From the NCBI GenBank assembly GCA_016808115.1, contig JAEQBH010002960.1:124001-188000 (forward strand): a stretch of DNA of 64,000 nucleotides, in the 5' to 3' direction. Source of the stretch: Tetrastigma voinierianum. Taxonomy: Eukaryota; Streptophyta; Magnoliopsida; Vitales; Vitaceae. The position numbers and the translations under genes were made by a program. Position 1 is the first letter of the stretch; each line of letters opens with the position of its first letter. Shown one piece after another: positions 1 to 11,434 of this stretch. The notes beneath the pieces were generated by a model. The model did no database searches. It saw only the letters and a program-made list of their open reading frames with translations, and had not been told where the DNA came from.

Positions 1-1000
1 TATCTGTCCCACTCTTCTCTTTATGGGTGGAGGAGCTCTCCTTCTTGGATATGAGAGCTTCTTCGCCGTTTATATACTTTTCTGCTTTTTCGAGCACCTC
101 GGCCATGCTTGCTTGAGGGTTCTTTAAAATGGAAAACATCAGATCCTTCGACTGCACTCCTAACCCAGCAATGAATGCAGTGATTGCGAATTTTTCATCA
201 GTTATGTCTATCTTCAGGGACTCGGCGTTGAATCTTTGCACGTAGGACTTCGGACTCTGCGGCAGGCACCATGGCCAGTGATGGTAGTAGCTTCGGTTTT
301 CTGTGCGTCAGCTCCGATGAAGTGGGAAACGAACATAATGGGTGTTCTCACGAATGAAGAGATTGATGAGTGGAATTCTGTTAAACCATGCGGAGAATTT
401 GGGCCTTTTAGTGTGGTGGCGAAAGCCTTTGCATCGCACCGAGGGGTCACGATACCCATAGCTCCCATCGATTTTGTAAAAGTATTAGAAATTAGTCGCG
501 GGATCTTTGATTATCGAGCCTTCCGCATGGCATTACGAATTTTCTTCGGGAAGGGGGTAGCGTAGCCGCCATTTGTGAAGGGTGATTCAATTTCTTCATG
601 CTAAGGTGTCCATGAAGTATCTAGGGCGCGTCAACTAACCACCTCCTTCTGCAATTTGACTCTGTTGAAGACTCCTAAACCTCTGCTCCCATGATTGCTC
701 TCCTGCTCCTGGCTGAAGGTGATGTAGTTCTTTGTTCTCGTCATGTCCCCCAAGCATGGCTCCGTTCCCCTCTTCTGCGGGACGATTGTGGATTCGTGCC
801 CTGTCGGTTGGACTTCAGCCACATTTGACACCACGGGAATGTCGTGACCGTGTTGCTCCTCACGGGGAGGAATGTTATGACCTTCACAGGTGCAGTCGTG
901 TCTCCGATGGATGTTGCATGCAATACGGTAAGTTGTTCTAACTCTTTTATCAGGCGCTAATTGACGAGGCGAAGTGCTTCCACTTCGTTCGTATTGACTT
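1..1000 (-). pseudogene. Ty3/gypsy gag remnant, running off the left edge
   Basis: Gag is the structural capsid protein of LTR retrotransposons. Read on the minus strand, bases 1-230 give a gag-like stretch with SYVQRFNAESLK, then FAITAFIAGL and KAEKYINGEEAL. Bases 214-468 give FATTLKG and FVSHFIG in another frame. These are recurring motifs of Tat/Ogre-type plant gypsy gags, so the identification is fairly firm although the frame is broken near base 235. Bases 470-1000 should hold the gag N-terminus but show no clean frame. The element's pol would lie beyond the left edge. Orientation agrees with the primer site and 5' LTR at 1147-1908. It is not functional as read. Confidence 0.72.
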
Positions 1001-1146
1001 GCATTGCTTCTACTATCCCAGGGGGTCTGCTGTCCGCGTTGCCCGGCGGATCCTGCATCCTTGGCGGATTAGCGTTACTCTTGCTTGTGTTACGGGTTGA
1101 TACCATCGATGGCGAGAGATCGGATTACTGTTTATATAGGAGCTGT

Positions 1147-1170
1147 CGTTCCCACCAGAGATAGCGCCAA
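1147..1170 (-). other. Retrotransposon primer-binding site
   Basis: On the minus strand this reads TTGGCGCTATCTCTGGTGGG and continues AACG. It matches, with small changes, the TGGCGCCGTCTGTGGGAAC-type primer site used by Tat/Ogre-lineage Ty3/gypsy elements. It directly abuts the inner end of the LTR at 1171, as a primer site should. This fixes the orientation (minus) and the LTR boundary. Confidence 0.7.
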
Positions 1171-1908
1171 TGATGATGCCTTTTTTTCAATCGGCGGGGT
1201 GGAGCGTGTAGGGTAGTTGAATGGGACTGGGTGTGCCCGGAGCTAGGATGCAGTCTCTTGGATTATCAAAGGGTGAGAATTAGGATCATTTTGCACGGGT
1301 TGATCACTTGAGCTGCGGACGTAGCACTCCTCTGCAAAAACAAGGAAGAAGGGGGGTCGGCAAGGGCTGTGCCCGTGGCCGCTTCGATGCCTAAGTCAGT
1401 TTCTTTCTGAGAGAAAAGAGAGACTGCTTAGAGGGCGTGTGTCTTGCATATGAGTATGGGTGCATACCTTTCACCGCTGGGGTGGCCATGTATTTATAGT
1501 GAATTATTCAACGAGTTAATTTGTAACTAAGTTGTTCCCATTGGATGGGATTTCTTATCGATATCTGATTTGGTAATGGATTTAGAAAGACATTTATTTG
1601 GGATAATCTTCATTCCTTATTGGGGGAGATCAGTGGTGATGACACATTATTATTTTCCTTTCCTTATTGATAAGATGTGGTTGGATCGGGATAATACTTG
1701 TTAGGGGTTATTTTATTTTACGTATTGGCGAAATACAATCGATTTGCGGGGATATGGACCTTCCTAATTCGATCCCGAGATCGTCCTTTGGACCGCGGGC
1801 GGGCACCATTTTGAGGTACGGTACGAGAGCTTTGGAAGCATTACGTGGGCGCACCACTTCTTTGGGCTTGGTGAGTGGGCCTGCGAGCCCATTTTTCAAA
1901 CCCTATCA
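1171..1908 (-). mobile_element. 5' LTR of the left-edge Ty3/gypsy element
   Basis: The LTR begins with TG at 1908 on the minus strand (TGATAGGGTTTG) and ends with CA next to the primer site. A TATA box (CTATAAATA on the minus strand, about 1491-1499) is followed by a plausible transcribed leader. The outer boundary is supported by comparison with 18303 onward, where the sequence starting atcataatcacc continues without this LTR. The element therefore inserted into, or truncated, the first copy of the duplicated VDAC/MATE segment. The second LTR is outside the window, so the target duplication cannot be checked. Confidence 0.62.
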
Positions 1909-2202
1909 ATCATAATCACCAACAAGAAATTTTCATCATTCATATAAGAGCAGAAACAAAATTCCCAAACATTATAGTGTTGATACTTAATAATAACCTT
2001 GAAGCTCAGTTAATCGATGTTGAATGTGACTCTGAAGATGATTTTCCCTTGATTTTATCAATTCACTACCAGACATGCAATTAGGCCGTTGCTTGACCAG
2101 TCCATCATTAAGGTCTCTTATCAAATCTCCTCTGCCTGATATCCCAGGGCCATCCTGAATCATAAATATGTTAAAATCAAATTCCAAGCACATGTTAGTA
2201 AT

Positions 2203-2312
2203 CTCATATGGAAGACGAAAGCTAATAAAAAATAGCAAAAGGGTTCCCACAAGATAATATGATCCTAGATTGACAAGGCTTCACCAATCTTACGCTACTT
2301 TGCATCCTCTAA
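2203..2312 (-). pseudogene. MATE transporter exon relic, copy 1
   Basis: MATE proteins are multi-pass membrane transporters that export organic compounds in exchange for protons or sodium. The minus strand reads VNLGSYYLVGT, a signature of plant MATE (DTX) proteins, preceded by a GC-rich block equivalent to the family's ARGCGWQKIGA. Copy 1 has frame breaks on both sides of the signature, and its last part is shifted (LLLFFISFRLPYE instead of the hydrophobic segment). Only one exon is seen. No other MATE exon is recognisable on either side, so this is a captured or orphaned fragment and not a gene. Confidence 0.66.
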
Positions 2313-2587
2313 CGATTACTGAAAGTGTTAATGAAAACAAGAAAACTAGCTGGAAATTTCAGCTCAATGATTATATTCTGAGGGAAATATATGTTTGTTT
2401 TTAGAAGTGGTAAATTTTGGCATACTTGAAGTTTTGTCGATTTCTTATGATAATTATGTTAATAACGAGAAGAATGATGTAAGGAACACAGAAAGAACAC
2501 TCTACGGTGAATCTCGGACTGCGGTTGGTGTCGATTGAAGGTTCTTCATGTCGGACACCTTTGCCTTAATAGACAATGGTAGCCTTG

Positions 2588-2782
2588 CATTTTTTCTATT
2601 TCTTTTTTTTTTTTTTTTTTTTTATAGATAAGCAAAGCCCGAGCTTATAGCCTACAAAGTATCTGGGAAGTATGAGGCGACCACAAAGAAAAGGACAAGC
2701 AAAACAAAAACCTCACCAACCCCTCAATTTGAGGTCACCCACTCCAAGAAACCTACGAGTGAAGAAAGCTCTTCACATATGT
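2588..2782 (-). mobile_element. Short A-tailed retroposon (SINE or 5'-truncated LINE), copy 1
   Basis: A 195-bp insert is flanked by identical 15-bp direct repeats acaatggtagccttg at 2573-2587 and 2783-2797. On the minus strand it ends in a long A tract (plus-strand T run at about 2603-2623) preceded by GCTTATCTAT, a common 3' end of plant L1-type elements and SINEs. A tail plus a long target duplication is the hallmark of LINE-driven retroposition. The same insert at the same site is present in copy 2 (18967-19110), so it predates the segmental duplication. Confidence 0.78.
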
Positions 2783-3409
2783 ACAATGGTAGCCTTGTAG
2801 TTAAAATTTACTAATCAAACACTTCATAGAAAGAATATTTCACTTAATGTTCTAATGCTTTCCAAGCAACATAATAATGTTCCTAATTATATGACACATC
2901 AAAGAAAACTAATAAACAAATACTGCATGACTAATGCTAAGTGGAAGCTTGATGGTCATGCTAAATCGGCCTTACAAATGCATAACACCGATGGCATATG
3001 ATTAATAGCATCTTGACAAAAACAAAACCCAAAAATTGCACTAAACATTTTGAATATATATCTTTGATTAATATATGTACCAAATAGAGACAATAACTCA
3101 ATGTCAACATGTCGAGGAAAATAAAAATAAAAAATCTGAAAATGACTTGAAAAATTTATGTTCGAGGTGTAGCATTCAAAAATAAAATCGAAGCTATGAC
3201 ATTCTCCATTGTTTGCTTCAGACAAAGCGAACCAACTTAAATAATCGAGAAGTCAATTATTAGCACAAATGACACGTCTTGTGTCCATTACAACTAAGGA
3301 CATAAACTCCAAACATAAAAATCACTTCCCTTCCCTCAGTTTTCTATTAAAAACGACAAAATCCATAGAATAGAAACAAAAACAAGTCCTAATTTTATCA
3401 ACTTGTCAT

Positions 3410-3665
3410 CGAGAGAGGATAATGCGACTCAAGGATGTATTACCTAGTAGCAGTGAACTTGTAGTCAGCTTTGGTAATCTTTGGCAGAAGATCTGAAATA
3501 ACAACAACAACAAGAAGAGCAACAACATCTTATCCATGTGTAAAAAAACTAAAAATAAGTAAAAATAAGTCTGAAAAAATTAAAAAATGCCAAGAATGAA
3601 GCAAAAGATGAATCACCTCTGGCCTTCTTGCCGATGTCGGTGTAGAGACCTGGACCTTTTCCCAT
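3410..3665 (-). pseudogene. VDAC (mitochondrial porin) 5' exons, copy 1
   Basis: VDAC forms the beta-barrel channel of the mitochondrial outer membrane. Exon 1 (3617-3665, minus) reads MGKGPGLYTDIGKKAR, the canonical plant VDAC N-terminus, followed by a GT donor. Exon 2 begins after an AG acceptor at 3492 and reads DLL, then a diverged stretch ending YKFTAT. The split codon for D joins the two exons in phase exactly as in plant VDAC genes. The frame stops after YKFTATR, where the family continues with a TTY..G.. strand. No later exon (the protein is normally about 275 residues) is found downstream, so this is a truncated pseudogene. Confidence 0.82.
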
Positions 3666-3785
3666 TTTTTCCCCAAGAAAATGGTGATGATCGACGAAAG
3701 AGAAAAAAGGGAGAGAATGAAGGTGTTTTCCGGCTTACAGGCTAAAGAACAAATATATGCGAAAACCCTAAAGTAATATTATTAT
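3666..3785 (-). promoter_or_regulatory. Relic 5'UTR and promoter of the VDAC copy 1, with telobox
   Basis: Upstream of the VDAC start (to the right, because the gene is on the minus strand) is a CT-rich leader on the sense strand. An ATATAT TATA-like site follows at about 3752, then an AAACCCTAA telobox (plus strand, 3763-3771). Teloboxes are common in promoters of plant housekeeping genes. The same arrangement is kept in copy 2 at 40840-40950, suggesting the duplicated unit carried the native promoter. Confidence 0.45.
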
Positions 3786-3863
3786 TTCCATTTTAGAATA
3801 ATTTTGGAGCGTTCAATCGTTATGCAGTGAGACATCCTGATTCACCTGTTAAAATAAATAATT

Positions 3864-4335
3864 TGTTGTAAATCAAAAGAATTAGAGAGAAATAAGGAAG
3901 AGACAAAGAGATAATTCAGAGGAAATTCTGATGATCTACATTTCATGTTGATTAGGCCTATTTATAGGCTTATAGTGAGAAGGCAAAAGCCTTTACATAA
4001 ATGATACATAAATTAGTCTTTTTTTTACCTATGGGCATTATGTCAGCATATATAATAAGTGATCTAAACATGTCTGATGTCATTATGAGTGTTTAAAATC
4101 AATAAATTCCCTCACCTTTCTATGAATGACCATAACATCAAAGAAACGCTTATATTAAAACCTTACTAGAAAAAACTCAAATTGGAGACCAAAACCTAGT
4201 GAAGGAAAAGAGTACATATACTTTGAAAGTATATTTGCCTCATTAAAAACCTTACTGGGAAAAACTGTGAAGGAAAAGATGTTATACTTTGATATTGTAC
4301 TCTGATGTCTTAACCTATCGATTTATGGAGGTGCA
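3864..4335 (-). mobile_element. 3' LTR of a Ty1/copia element
   Basis: The segment starts tgttgtaaatc and ends gtgca on the plus strand (TG...CA). It contains a TATA motif (cctatttatagg, about 3956) and lies directly against a purine tract on the minus strand (GAGGGGAGAC, next to 4335) that would serve as the polypurine tract. Copia RNase H is immediately beyond. The left boundary coincides with loss of homology between copy 1 and copy 2 of the VDAC segment. The matching 5' LTR was not found to the right, so the element is truncated. Confidence 0.66.
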
Positions 4336-5830
4336 GTCTCCCCTCATTCAATTGCGTGAAATTGCGAGTCTTGCGAGGTAATGCCTTAATGAATAAATCT
4401 GCAGGATTATCACTAGACCTGATTTGTTGTATATCAATCTCACCATTGTTTTGAAGCTCATGCGTGTAAAAGAACTTTTGGAAATATGCTGTTCGGTCTT
4501 ATCATGCGATCTCTTATCCGCCTTTGAGTTGTGCAATACAGGCGGCATTATCTTCATATAATGTTGTTGTTGTGTTTGAAATAAGAGGAGAAGACCAACT
4601 AGAGTCACGAATATGTTGAATCATGGATCTTAACCCACATACCACTCCTGCCTCATGTATTGCTAACTGCGGGCAGTTGGAGGAGGTTGCCACCATGGTT
4701 TGCTTAACGGATCTCGAGATGGCGATGTTGCCTGAAGCGAAATCCCACCTATCCACGATTGTGATCCGGGCTTTATGGGGATCGGTATCACCATGGGTAT
4801 AACCCAGTAATTCGGTTTTGGTACTTTAGAATAAGGCTACCATCACTTGTCCCACGAAGGTGTCTCGACAAATGTTTTTCTCAGTTCCAGTACTACCGTG
4901 GCGTTGTGGCTATATCTTACCTAAACAGAGTTTCGCGGCAACTATATACGGCCTTGTACAATTTGCAAGATACATTAGTGCTCGATGGCGCCCATTATGG
5001 TATGGACTAAGGAGTTTTCTCATTCTCTTCTTTTAGAGACGAAATGGGTCTTTATTCATAGTGATCTTACAGTATCGCACTAGGGGAGTTAAGAGGATGG
5101 GCTTTGTTCATGTAAAGCCCTTCGGAGACTTCAATATGTTGATTGGTGGATGCATCCCATTTGCCCTTTCGATTCCGGAGCGAGGCAATATTATCTAGTC
5201 TTACACAGATCTTTCTCTTGGAAATTGCTTTCTTTAAATAATTAACGATTTCTAGGAGCCACTTGAGGGTCTATTAGATTCAAATCATCCTTATCTTCTT
5301 ATAATTGTCAAGCGCTTGTTTTCTTGATAAATACACGCGGGCGATTGAATTATTTATATCCTTCTCTTAATAAGTATGTACTCAGCGATTGTACCACATT
5401 CTACCAGTTGACAAGTCCATAATACAAAGATCGTTACCTTTATTGAATACATACACGTGGTTTTGAAAATTTTGCTTGACGATGTAAATCAGCAGGATTT
5501 TCATGTATATGTCTATCATGGATCCATACAAATATCTTGTGACAACATCCATCAAATGCATTTCTAGTCCTTACGAGGCGCGAATCATTAAATATCTAAG
5601 GTGATTGCGTAAGTACTAGTGAATATGTCTCGCCGAGTCAATCACAGGGTCTTTGTGGCCAAACCTTGTGCAACAAAGGCGGAAAGAGGAAAAAGAAGAA
5701 GCTGCCATCGTCACGATTTCATTATTTTCATTTCTTTTCCGTACAAAGGGCCCATCTATATCCAACGGGTTTAACATTTTCAGGTGTTGGAACCCCTCTT
5801 TGGGTAAATACGCCGCACAACTAAACAATT
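4336..5830 (-). pseudogene. Ty1/copia pol remnant (RT and RNase H)
   Basis: This is the reverse transcriptase/RNase H part of a copia polyprotein, which copies element RNA into DNA. RNase H motifs on the minus strand are clear: KQTMVATSS, then LRSMIQHI and TLYEDNAACIAQLKGG (4514-4756). Further right (5616-5828), VKPVGYRW and KRNENNEIV mark the start of the RT domain in two adjacent frames. The stretch between 4760 and 5590 is frameshifted and only loosely copia-like. Only about 500 bp separate the RT start from the gag end at 6337, so integrase has been deleted. The element cannot be autonomous. Confidence 0.72.
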
Positions 5831-6336
5831 AGTTCACGCTGAATTGCTTCCTCCATTTTCCCAATCTTGTCGATTTAGGCATTCATTCTATGGATTTGTG
5901 GCTCCACGATCATGGATATTTGCATAATGCCCTTAGCCACTTGGAAAGAAAAGCATTGCTAGCGAGTATTTCTACGATTACATATTTCTCCTTGATTCAT
6001 ATAATTTATAGAGATCTCTTCCCATTCATAGGAGATAATTAGTTGGTCACGGCTTCTCTTATGTGTTTCCCTTTAACCCTTAGTATATTTAGCTCAACGA
6101 GGGTGGCTTGTATCGTAATAGGCTCTTCGGGAGTAATTTCATCAAAAGCGTACTTTACGAGGGTAAAAGCAACTTATTAGATTTTCTTTCACAGGAAAAG
6201 AATCTTTAGATCCGATAGGTCTTCCACGTTTCATAAATTAGTTTAGATGTACTAGCAATAGCATTTCAGAATCCTAGAGTTTCAATGTAATGCTAGTGTA
6301 TTACATAAGAAAATAAAGAAAGGAAAAAAAAAAAAA

Positions 6337-7996
6337 CTAATCAGAATTGACATGCCCATCACCAATTAGATGGGAAATATTTCCATTGGGGTCCTCAAAG
6401 AAATCAGAAACATCAAAGTGGGGCAAATCCATGCCACCATCACCATTACCATCAAAGAAATTGACTTCAATATCCTTGCCTTTGCCTTTGCCTTTGCCTT
6501 TGCCTTTGCCTTTGCCTTTGACTTCAATATCTTTTATATGATTTAGGATTTCGATTAAGAGGATAGAAAGAAGGAGAATTTTCATCCTTGTAATTAACCG
6601 CTAATTTACATATTTTCATTTAGTGATTCTTAAATATTTGTACACTTCATAGGTATTGGGAATCATATATCGATGTTGTAGATTCATTTTAGAATGTTTG
6701 TAAGTATGATCTTAACATTTTCGGGACTAACATGATGATATCAACCCTATAGTTATGAAATTATGGATTTTGGTTCATTTGAAGAGAACTTTCTCAACAT
6801 TTAAGAATGTCTCCAACCTGACCTTCAAGTGTTAATTCGGGAGATTATAAGTAAAGGAAGTATCTTTCTTTTTTTCTCGATATACGGGATAGCGGATTTC
6901 TATATACATCTTTTGTTGTATTGGTGATCTTTGGGAAGTAAGCAACGAGCTTTCGCAGAGAATCGGACCCTGTTTCGGCGGCCCGGAAGTCGTTCGGATG
7001 CGAGCCGGGTTGGAGTTTTCTTTCCTATCAGTTTATTTCTTGAGAAAGCGAGAAAAAAGGGATTAAGAAAGAAAATGAAGAACTCAAGCGAATTATTTGC
7101 CTTTGGATTCATTTAGTAAAAATCTTTGTTTTATTTTTAACGAATGTGTCGTTCAAAATGAATATTCATAGCTTCATTTTATTTGAAAGCCTTAGATTTT
7201 GTGTTATGAAGGTGGGTTGGCAAACATTTACTAATCAGCCGTCATCCCACGAGTAAACATTTAATTGGTAGAAATTAAACTCCTTACAACCTGCATGTTT
7301 AGCTCACGAGAGTGTGGATCGAAATTTGCATGTTAATTTCTTTAAATTGGCCTTAGTGAAAGCCTTGAATTCCATTGAGGTAAACTTATCTTTGCTCTTT
7401 CGCCTACCATTTCCCCCGCTTCTTTTCTTGGTTTCCCATGAAAACCAAGCGGAGGTTATGAAAATTAGCCCAGTTGCTTCTGTTGAATCTTGAAATCGCG
7501 AAATGCGCGAATGCTCCATATCGATGAATACGGAAAAAGAAGCTGAATTTTGGTTCATCATCGGATGGTGGTCAATTTTCCTTCACCCATGAGAAGGCAC
7601 CCCATTAAGATATGTTAATTTGACTATCACGCTCAATGATTATCATCTTTGGCGATCTTTCAGCAACGCCACCGGACTTTGCGGATAGATATTGTTGTTC
7701 TGTTCCATCTTGTTGTTCGTTTTAACATCATCTTGTTATTTTATGCGGATCGGTTAGAAGACTTTGAAAGAAGCCGGTGAGTCTCACCAATTTACCAACG
7801 ACCGTCCGAATGAGGGAAGATGAAGTTTGAGACACAAACGATTCATTAGAGCAATTAGAGGCAAATTGTACCGTGGAAAAAGCTTGGTGGATTCATCATT
7901 GGAAAATCGTTGAGAAACAAAGTGGATTAATCTAGATGAACAAGGCAGGAGATGGTTGGCATTGTTATTTTCTTTCGGCCAGATCTGACCAAACAT
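6337..7996 (-). pseudogene. Ty1/copia gag remnant with expanded KG repeat
   Basis: The minus-strand frame at 6337-6585 ends IEVNFFDGNGDGGMDLPHF and continues DVSDFFEDPNG then HLIGDG, which matches the C-terminal end of gag in many plant copia elements. Just upstream in the protein lies a KGKGKG run encoded by a perfect hexanucleotide repeat (see 6475-6519). Bases 6900-7996 should hold the rest of gag. I see open stretches there but no motif I can name, so the right boundary is uncertain. Confidence 0.55.
6475..6519. repeat. (TTTGCC)n hexanucleotide microsatellite within copia gag
   Basis: About seven perfect copies of tttgcc encode lysine-glycine repeats on the minus strand. The tract is flanked by the direct repeat gacttcaatatc on both sides, consistent with slippage or unequal exchange expanding a short KG-coding site. 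Confidence 0.9.
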
Positions 7997-8745
7997 GTCG
8001 CATTAATATAAGTTTACGCAAAATCCAAAATAAAAAATAAAAGATTTATTTGCAATTAGTTCGGTTTTTATTGTCATATGACAAAGTTATTACAAATGGT
8101 AATACCTTAGGAGCCTGGAATTATAGATTTATAGCGCGCTCAATTTTGATCTCTTTGATAAAAATGGAAAAAAAAGGTTCTTCAAATAATTGATACTGTT
8201 GATAAACAAATTTGTGCAAATATTTATCTTTCGATTTCTGAAATATAACCACGCCGTCTAAAGGTGAAATAAACTCTGATAAATTTGGATTAGTAAGCCC
8301 CAATATTAAATACGCCCACCATAGAAAATAAGTTAAGATTTCATTCCGATACTTACTTGATTAACACAAAATTTGGTAAACTTTATCAAATCAGTGGATT
8401 CAACTTTATGTGTAGAAAATATGCGAATATACATCAAAATTGTAAAAGCCCACATTGGATGTACTAAGCTTAGCAACGGTCTCACGACGATCTAGAAATT
8501 AGATAGGCCTTTTGTTTTAGTGATGCAGTCTCATGAAGTTAAGAGTTTGCTTCAGGACTAAAATTTCTATTATTTACATTTCCCTTTCTTCAAGTGTTCA
8601 ACATATAGAGAAGAATAGAACACCAGTTTCAATAAGTAATAAACACAAAAGCAAACCATTAAGAGGATTTATAGGTATTAAATGAACACAGTCTTTAAAA
8701 ACATATATTAACTATATTTCATAGTGGATATTAATGTGAAAAATT

Positions 8746-9190
8746 TTACTTTTTCTTGCTCCTGTTTCTGCGCCAGTCCATTCGAAGCAACCACGGGGAC
8801 TTTTGCATTTGACCCTCATCAAGTCTTTCTGAACAAGATAACAAATTCTGAATATTACTAAATCAAAGAAGATGAATAATGAAAGGAACCATTATCCCTT
8901 AATATAAAGGATGTCAGTAACTCATCCAAAATGTCAAATTTAACTTGCATGGTTTGTACCTCCCACGTGACATCACATTTGACTCTGACTAATCTCGGAT
9001 CACGATAACCCCAGGTATCTAGCGTGAGGCACAGAAACTAGCGGCGCCCAGTTGGTTAGGTCATCATCAGACTCGATATCTCCATACGCACATGTTTCGG
9101 TCGTTTGCTCTGCTGCTTCTTCTGGAACTCTTAAGTTATCGACGATTGTCTCTCTGGAGTCCCTGCTATTCTTTCTAACCTTGTAAGCCC
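8746..9190 (-). other. Two exon-like ORF segments of unknown identity
   Basis: On the minus strand, 9000-9185 is open for about 60 codons. It is acidic in the middle (ETCAYGDIESDDDLTNWAPL) and ends at a TGA. At 8746-8828 a second open piece follows an AG acceptor and ends GQMQKSPWLLRMDWRRNRSK, then KK and a stop. The composition (acidic patch, then a basic tail) and splice-like edges suggest the last exons of a real gene or a captured fragment. I do not recognise the protein, and no upstream exon is evident. It could also be chance. Confidence 0.3.
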
Positions 9191-11270
9191 TTCACAGAAT
9201 TTTAACAAACTTGATCTGAAAGATCTGAGGCCCTAAAATCGAGAAGAATGATTATGTTAGGATCTGGTTTTAGGTTAGACTATCAATCTACATGTATCAC
9301 CAAAACTGTTCTCTGAGCATCGTGGCAGCTGACAAGAGCTTCGGACCTTTTGTAAGCCCTGTTTGAATTCGTGTAGGTATTTCCAAATCCAGTGGAAATC
9401 TCCTCTTTCGTGGAAAGTTAAGGGCTTCAAGAAAAAGAAATCCGCTGGGAATTTGCTCCAACTTGCTTATTTTGGTGTATTTGGAAAGAGTGCAATCAAA
9501 GGATATTTTGAAGATTAATGGCTTTCGACCAAAGACTAAAGGATTTTTTTCTTATTCGTACACTGCTTTGAGAAGTCTGTGGACTTTCTTACTTATTGAA
9601 AAGAAGTCCGTGGTCTCTTTGAGTTGAACTCCCCTCTATGTTGAAGTTCCTAGATTTTCCTTTATTGTGATTAGCCATGCCTTGTTAATGTAAATTTTCG
9701 TGGTTTGCATCGGCTGTTCAGGTATACGCATGGCGTGATCAGGTACACCCTCCTCTTAGAGCTTCAAGAACACATGATCTTGTTGTTCACTATGGAAAAT
9801 AAAAGAATATTGAAAGTATTGCAAATTCTGAAAAAAAGGAAAAAGATCTCTGTGCAAAATGAAGATTAAGGATGAACTTATGTTAGGGATGATGCTCCCA
9901 AGAGCACTCTTGTCTTTATTCTTAGAAGATAAAAGAGAATTCACCTTAAACAAGAACTGTACCAGATAAATGCAAATTGTGAATACAATAAATCATAAGT
10001 TTGATCTCTAGGTAGCATGCTCGATAATCTCACAAGTCAAATTCTTAGCACAAAACAGAGCTTGCACTCCATTGCTTAGCACAAAACAGAGCTTGAGATG
10101 GTTAAAGAAAAGGGGTATACTTTTATTGCTCCATTTGTTCTTCTAATAACAAAAAACCTCAATTCCATTTAGCTCCTTGTTTTCTTCACTTATAAATTTG
10201 GATGCACAGCTCACTCAAAGAGGCAGAGTATTAGAAAGTAAAATTAAAAAATGCCTTGCCTTGAGAGCAGTCCTAAGAAGCATTACAAATCTTGATCCCA
10301 ATTGGGGCTTCACAAAAATGAACACTCTTTCTCTTTCCAGGATTCATGTTCATTAGGTAAGGCATGTCTAAACATTCTCCTTTGGCAACCTACCTACCAC
10401 ATCCCTATTACTTCATTCAGCCTTGGGATTTGGTGCTCAAATTCTTTTCTAGTTGCCCTGTTGGCAATTTTTTTTTTTTTTGGCATACTCCAAATTTCAA
10501 AGTTCAAGATAATTTTTTTTTACACAAAATATTAAATAAGATGAAGAAATATGCTCATGGGAACTACAAATACTATAATCATTTTATTTGTATACAGTTT
10601 GTTATCCACACACACAAGAAAATTAATTAGGGGCAATAATAATGAGAGACAAGAAGAGCCTTGAAAACATGGAACATAACTGAAAAGATATTTTGGGCAG
10701 TGGGATGGTGAGCCACCCAAATTATCGAAAAGCATCATCAATATCATTCGACACAATGGTAATCTACTTGCATATGATATAGTGATCTTCGATATTCAAC
10801 TCCATGCCCCTATCCAAATAATAGGAGTGTGACTTTTGCATATAATCTTAACACAACTTGAAAATGCCATATCGAAAAGCTAATCTCATTCTTGCATGAT
10901 GACCCTGGCAAAGGGAAATAGACAAATAAGCATCCACGTCCCACGACACTTAAATTGAAGCAAAATAAAAAAGACTTAATCAGGAATATTATCATTATTA
11001 AGAGAAAGGAGATCTTTCTATAATCCCAAATTCTATGGTTTTTCCAAATCATGGATGAAGCAAAGTCATTTTTCAAAGATGTTTATCAACACATTTTTAC
11101 TGCATGTCGATTTACTATATATGATGCTATTCATTTACTTTCTTGGTTTAAAAATAAGTTAGAGCTACACATTTTCCTTTGATTGGAACAAGGAATGGAG
11201 GTACAAGTTCAAGGTTCGCCACCTAGCCTAAGTAGGTACCATGCGCATTACTGCTCACTTTGAGACAATG
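9191..11270. other. No recognisable gene; short direct repeat inside
   Basis: AT-rich non-coding DNA. The only structure I can point to is a 21-bp direct repeat, cttagcacaaaacagagctt plus g, at 10044-10064 and 10075-10095 (31-bp spacing). Short ORFs here are scattered and show no family motif. Confidence 0.5.
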
Positions 11271-11434
11271 GATATATGACTAGGGTTTTATAGAAAAGCA
11301 TTTGTGTGTGGGAGAGTAACAAGTAAAATATTTTAATGAGACAAACAACCAGCATGGGAGATGTAACATTACAATGCAAAGATGTGAAACCTCCATTTGT
11401 GACGGGATGGGCTCGTTTTGTTCTTCTCCATCTT

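Larger units (their letters stand above)
1909..3863 (-). repeat. Duplicated VDAC/MATE gene segment, copy 1
   Basis: This stretch is homologous, in the same orientation, to 18303-20097 plus 40667-41130. Shared landmarks in order are the MATE-like exon, an A-tailed retroposon with the same target site, the VDAC exon 2 relic, the intron, VDAC exon 1 and a short promoter with an AAACCCTAA telobox. Copy 1 is cut on the left by the gypsy LTR and on the right by the copia LTR. The two copies differ by many substitutions and small indels, so the duplication is not recent. Confidence 0.85.

Noticed and set aside
1909..3863. Helitron origin of the duplicated VDAC/MATE segment
   Set aside because: The left edge (A|TC) and a CTAA|T near the right edge of copy 2 are compatible. 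However, copy 1 is truncated by LTRs on both sides, no 3' hairpin is seen before CTAA, and such short words are common. Not enough to claim.
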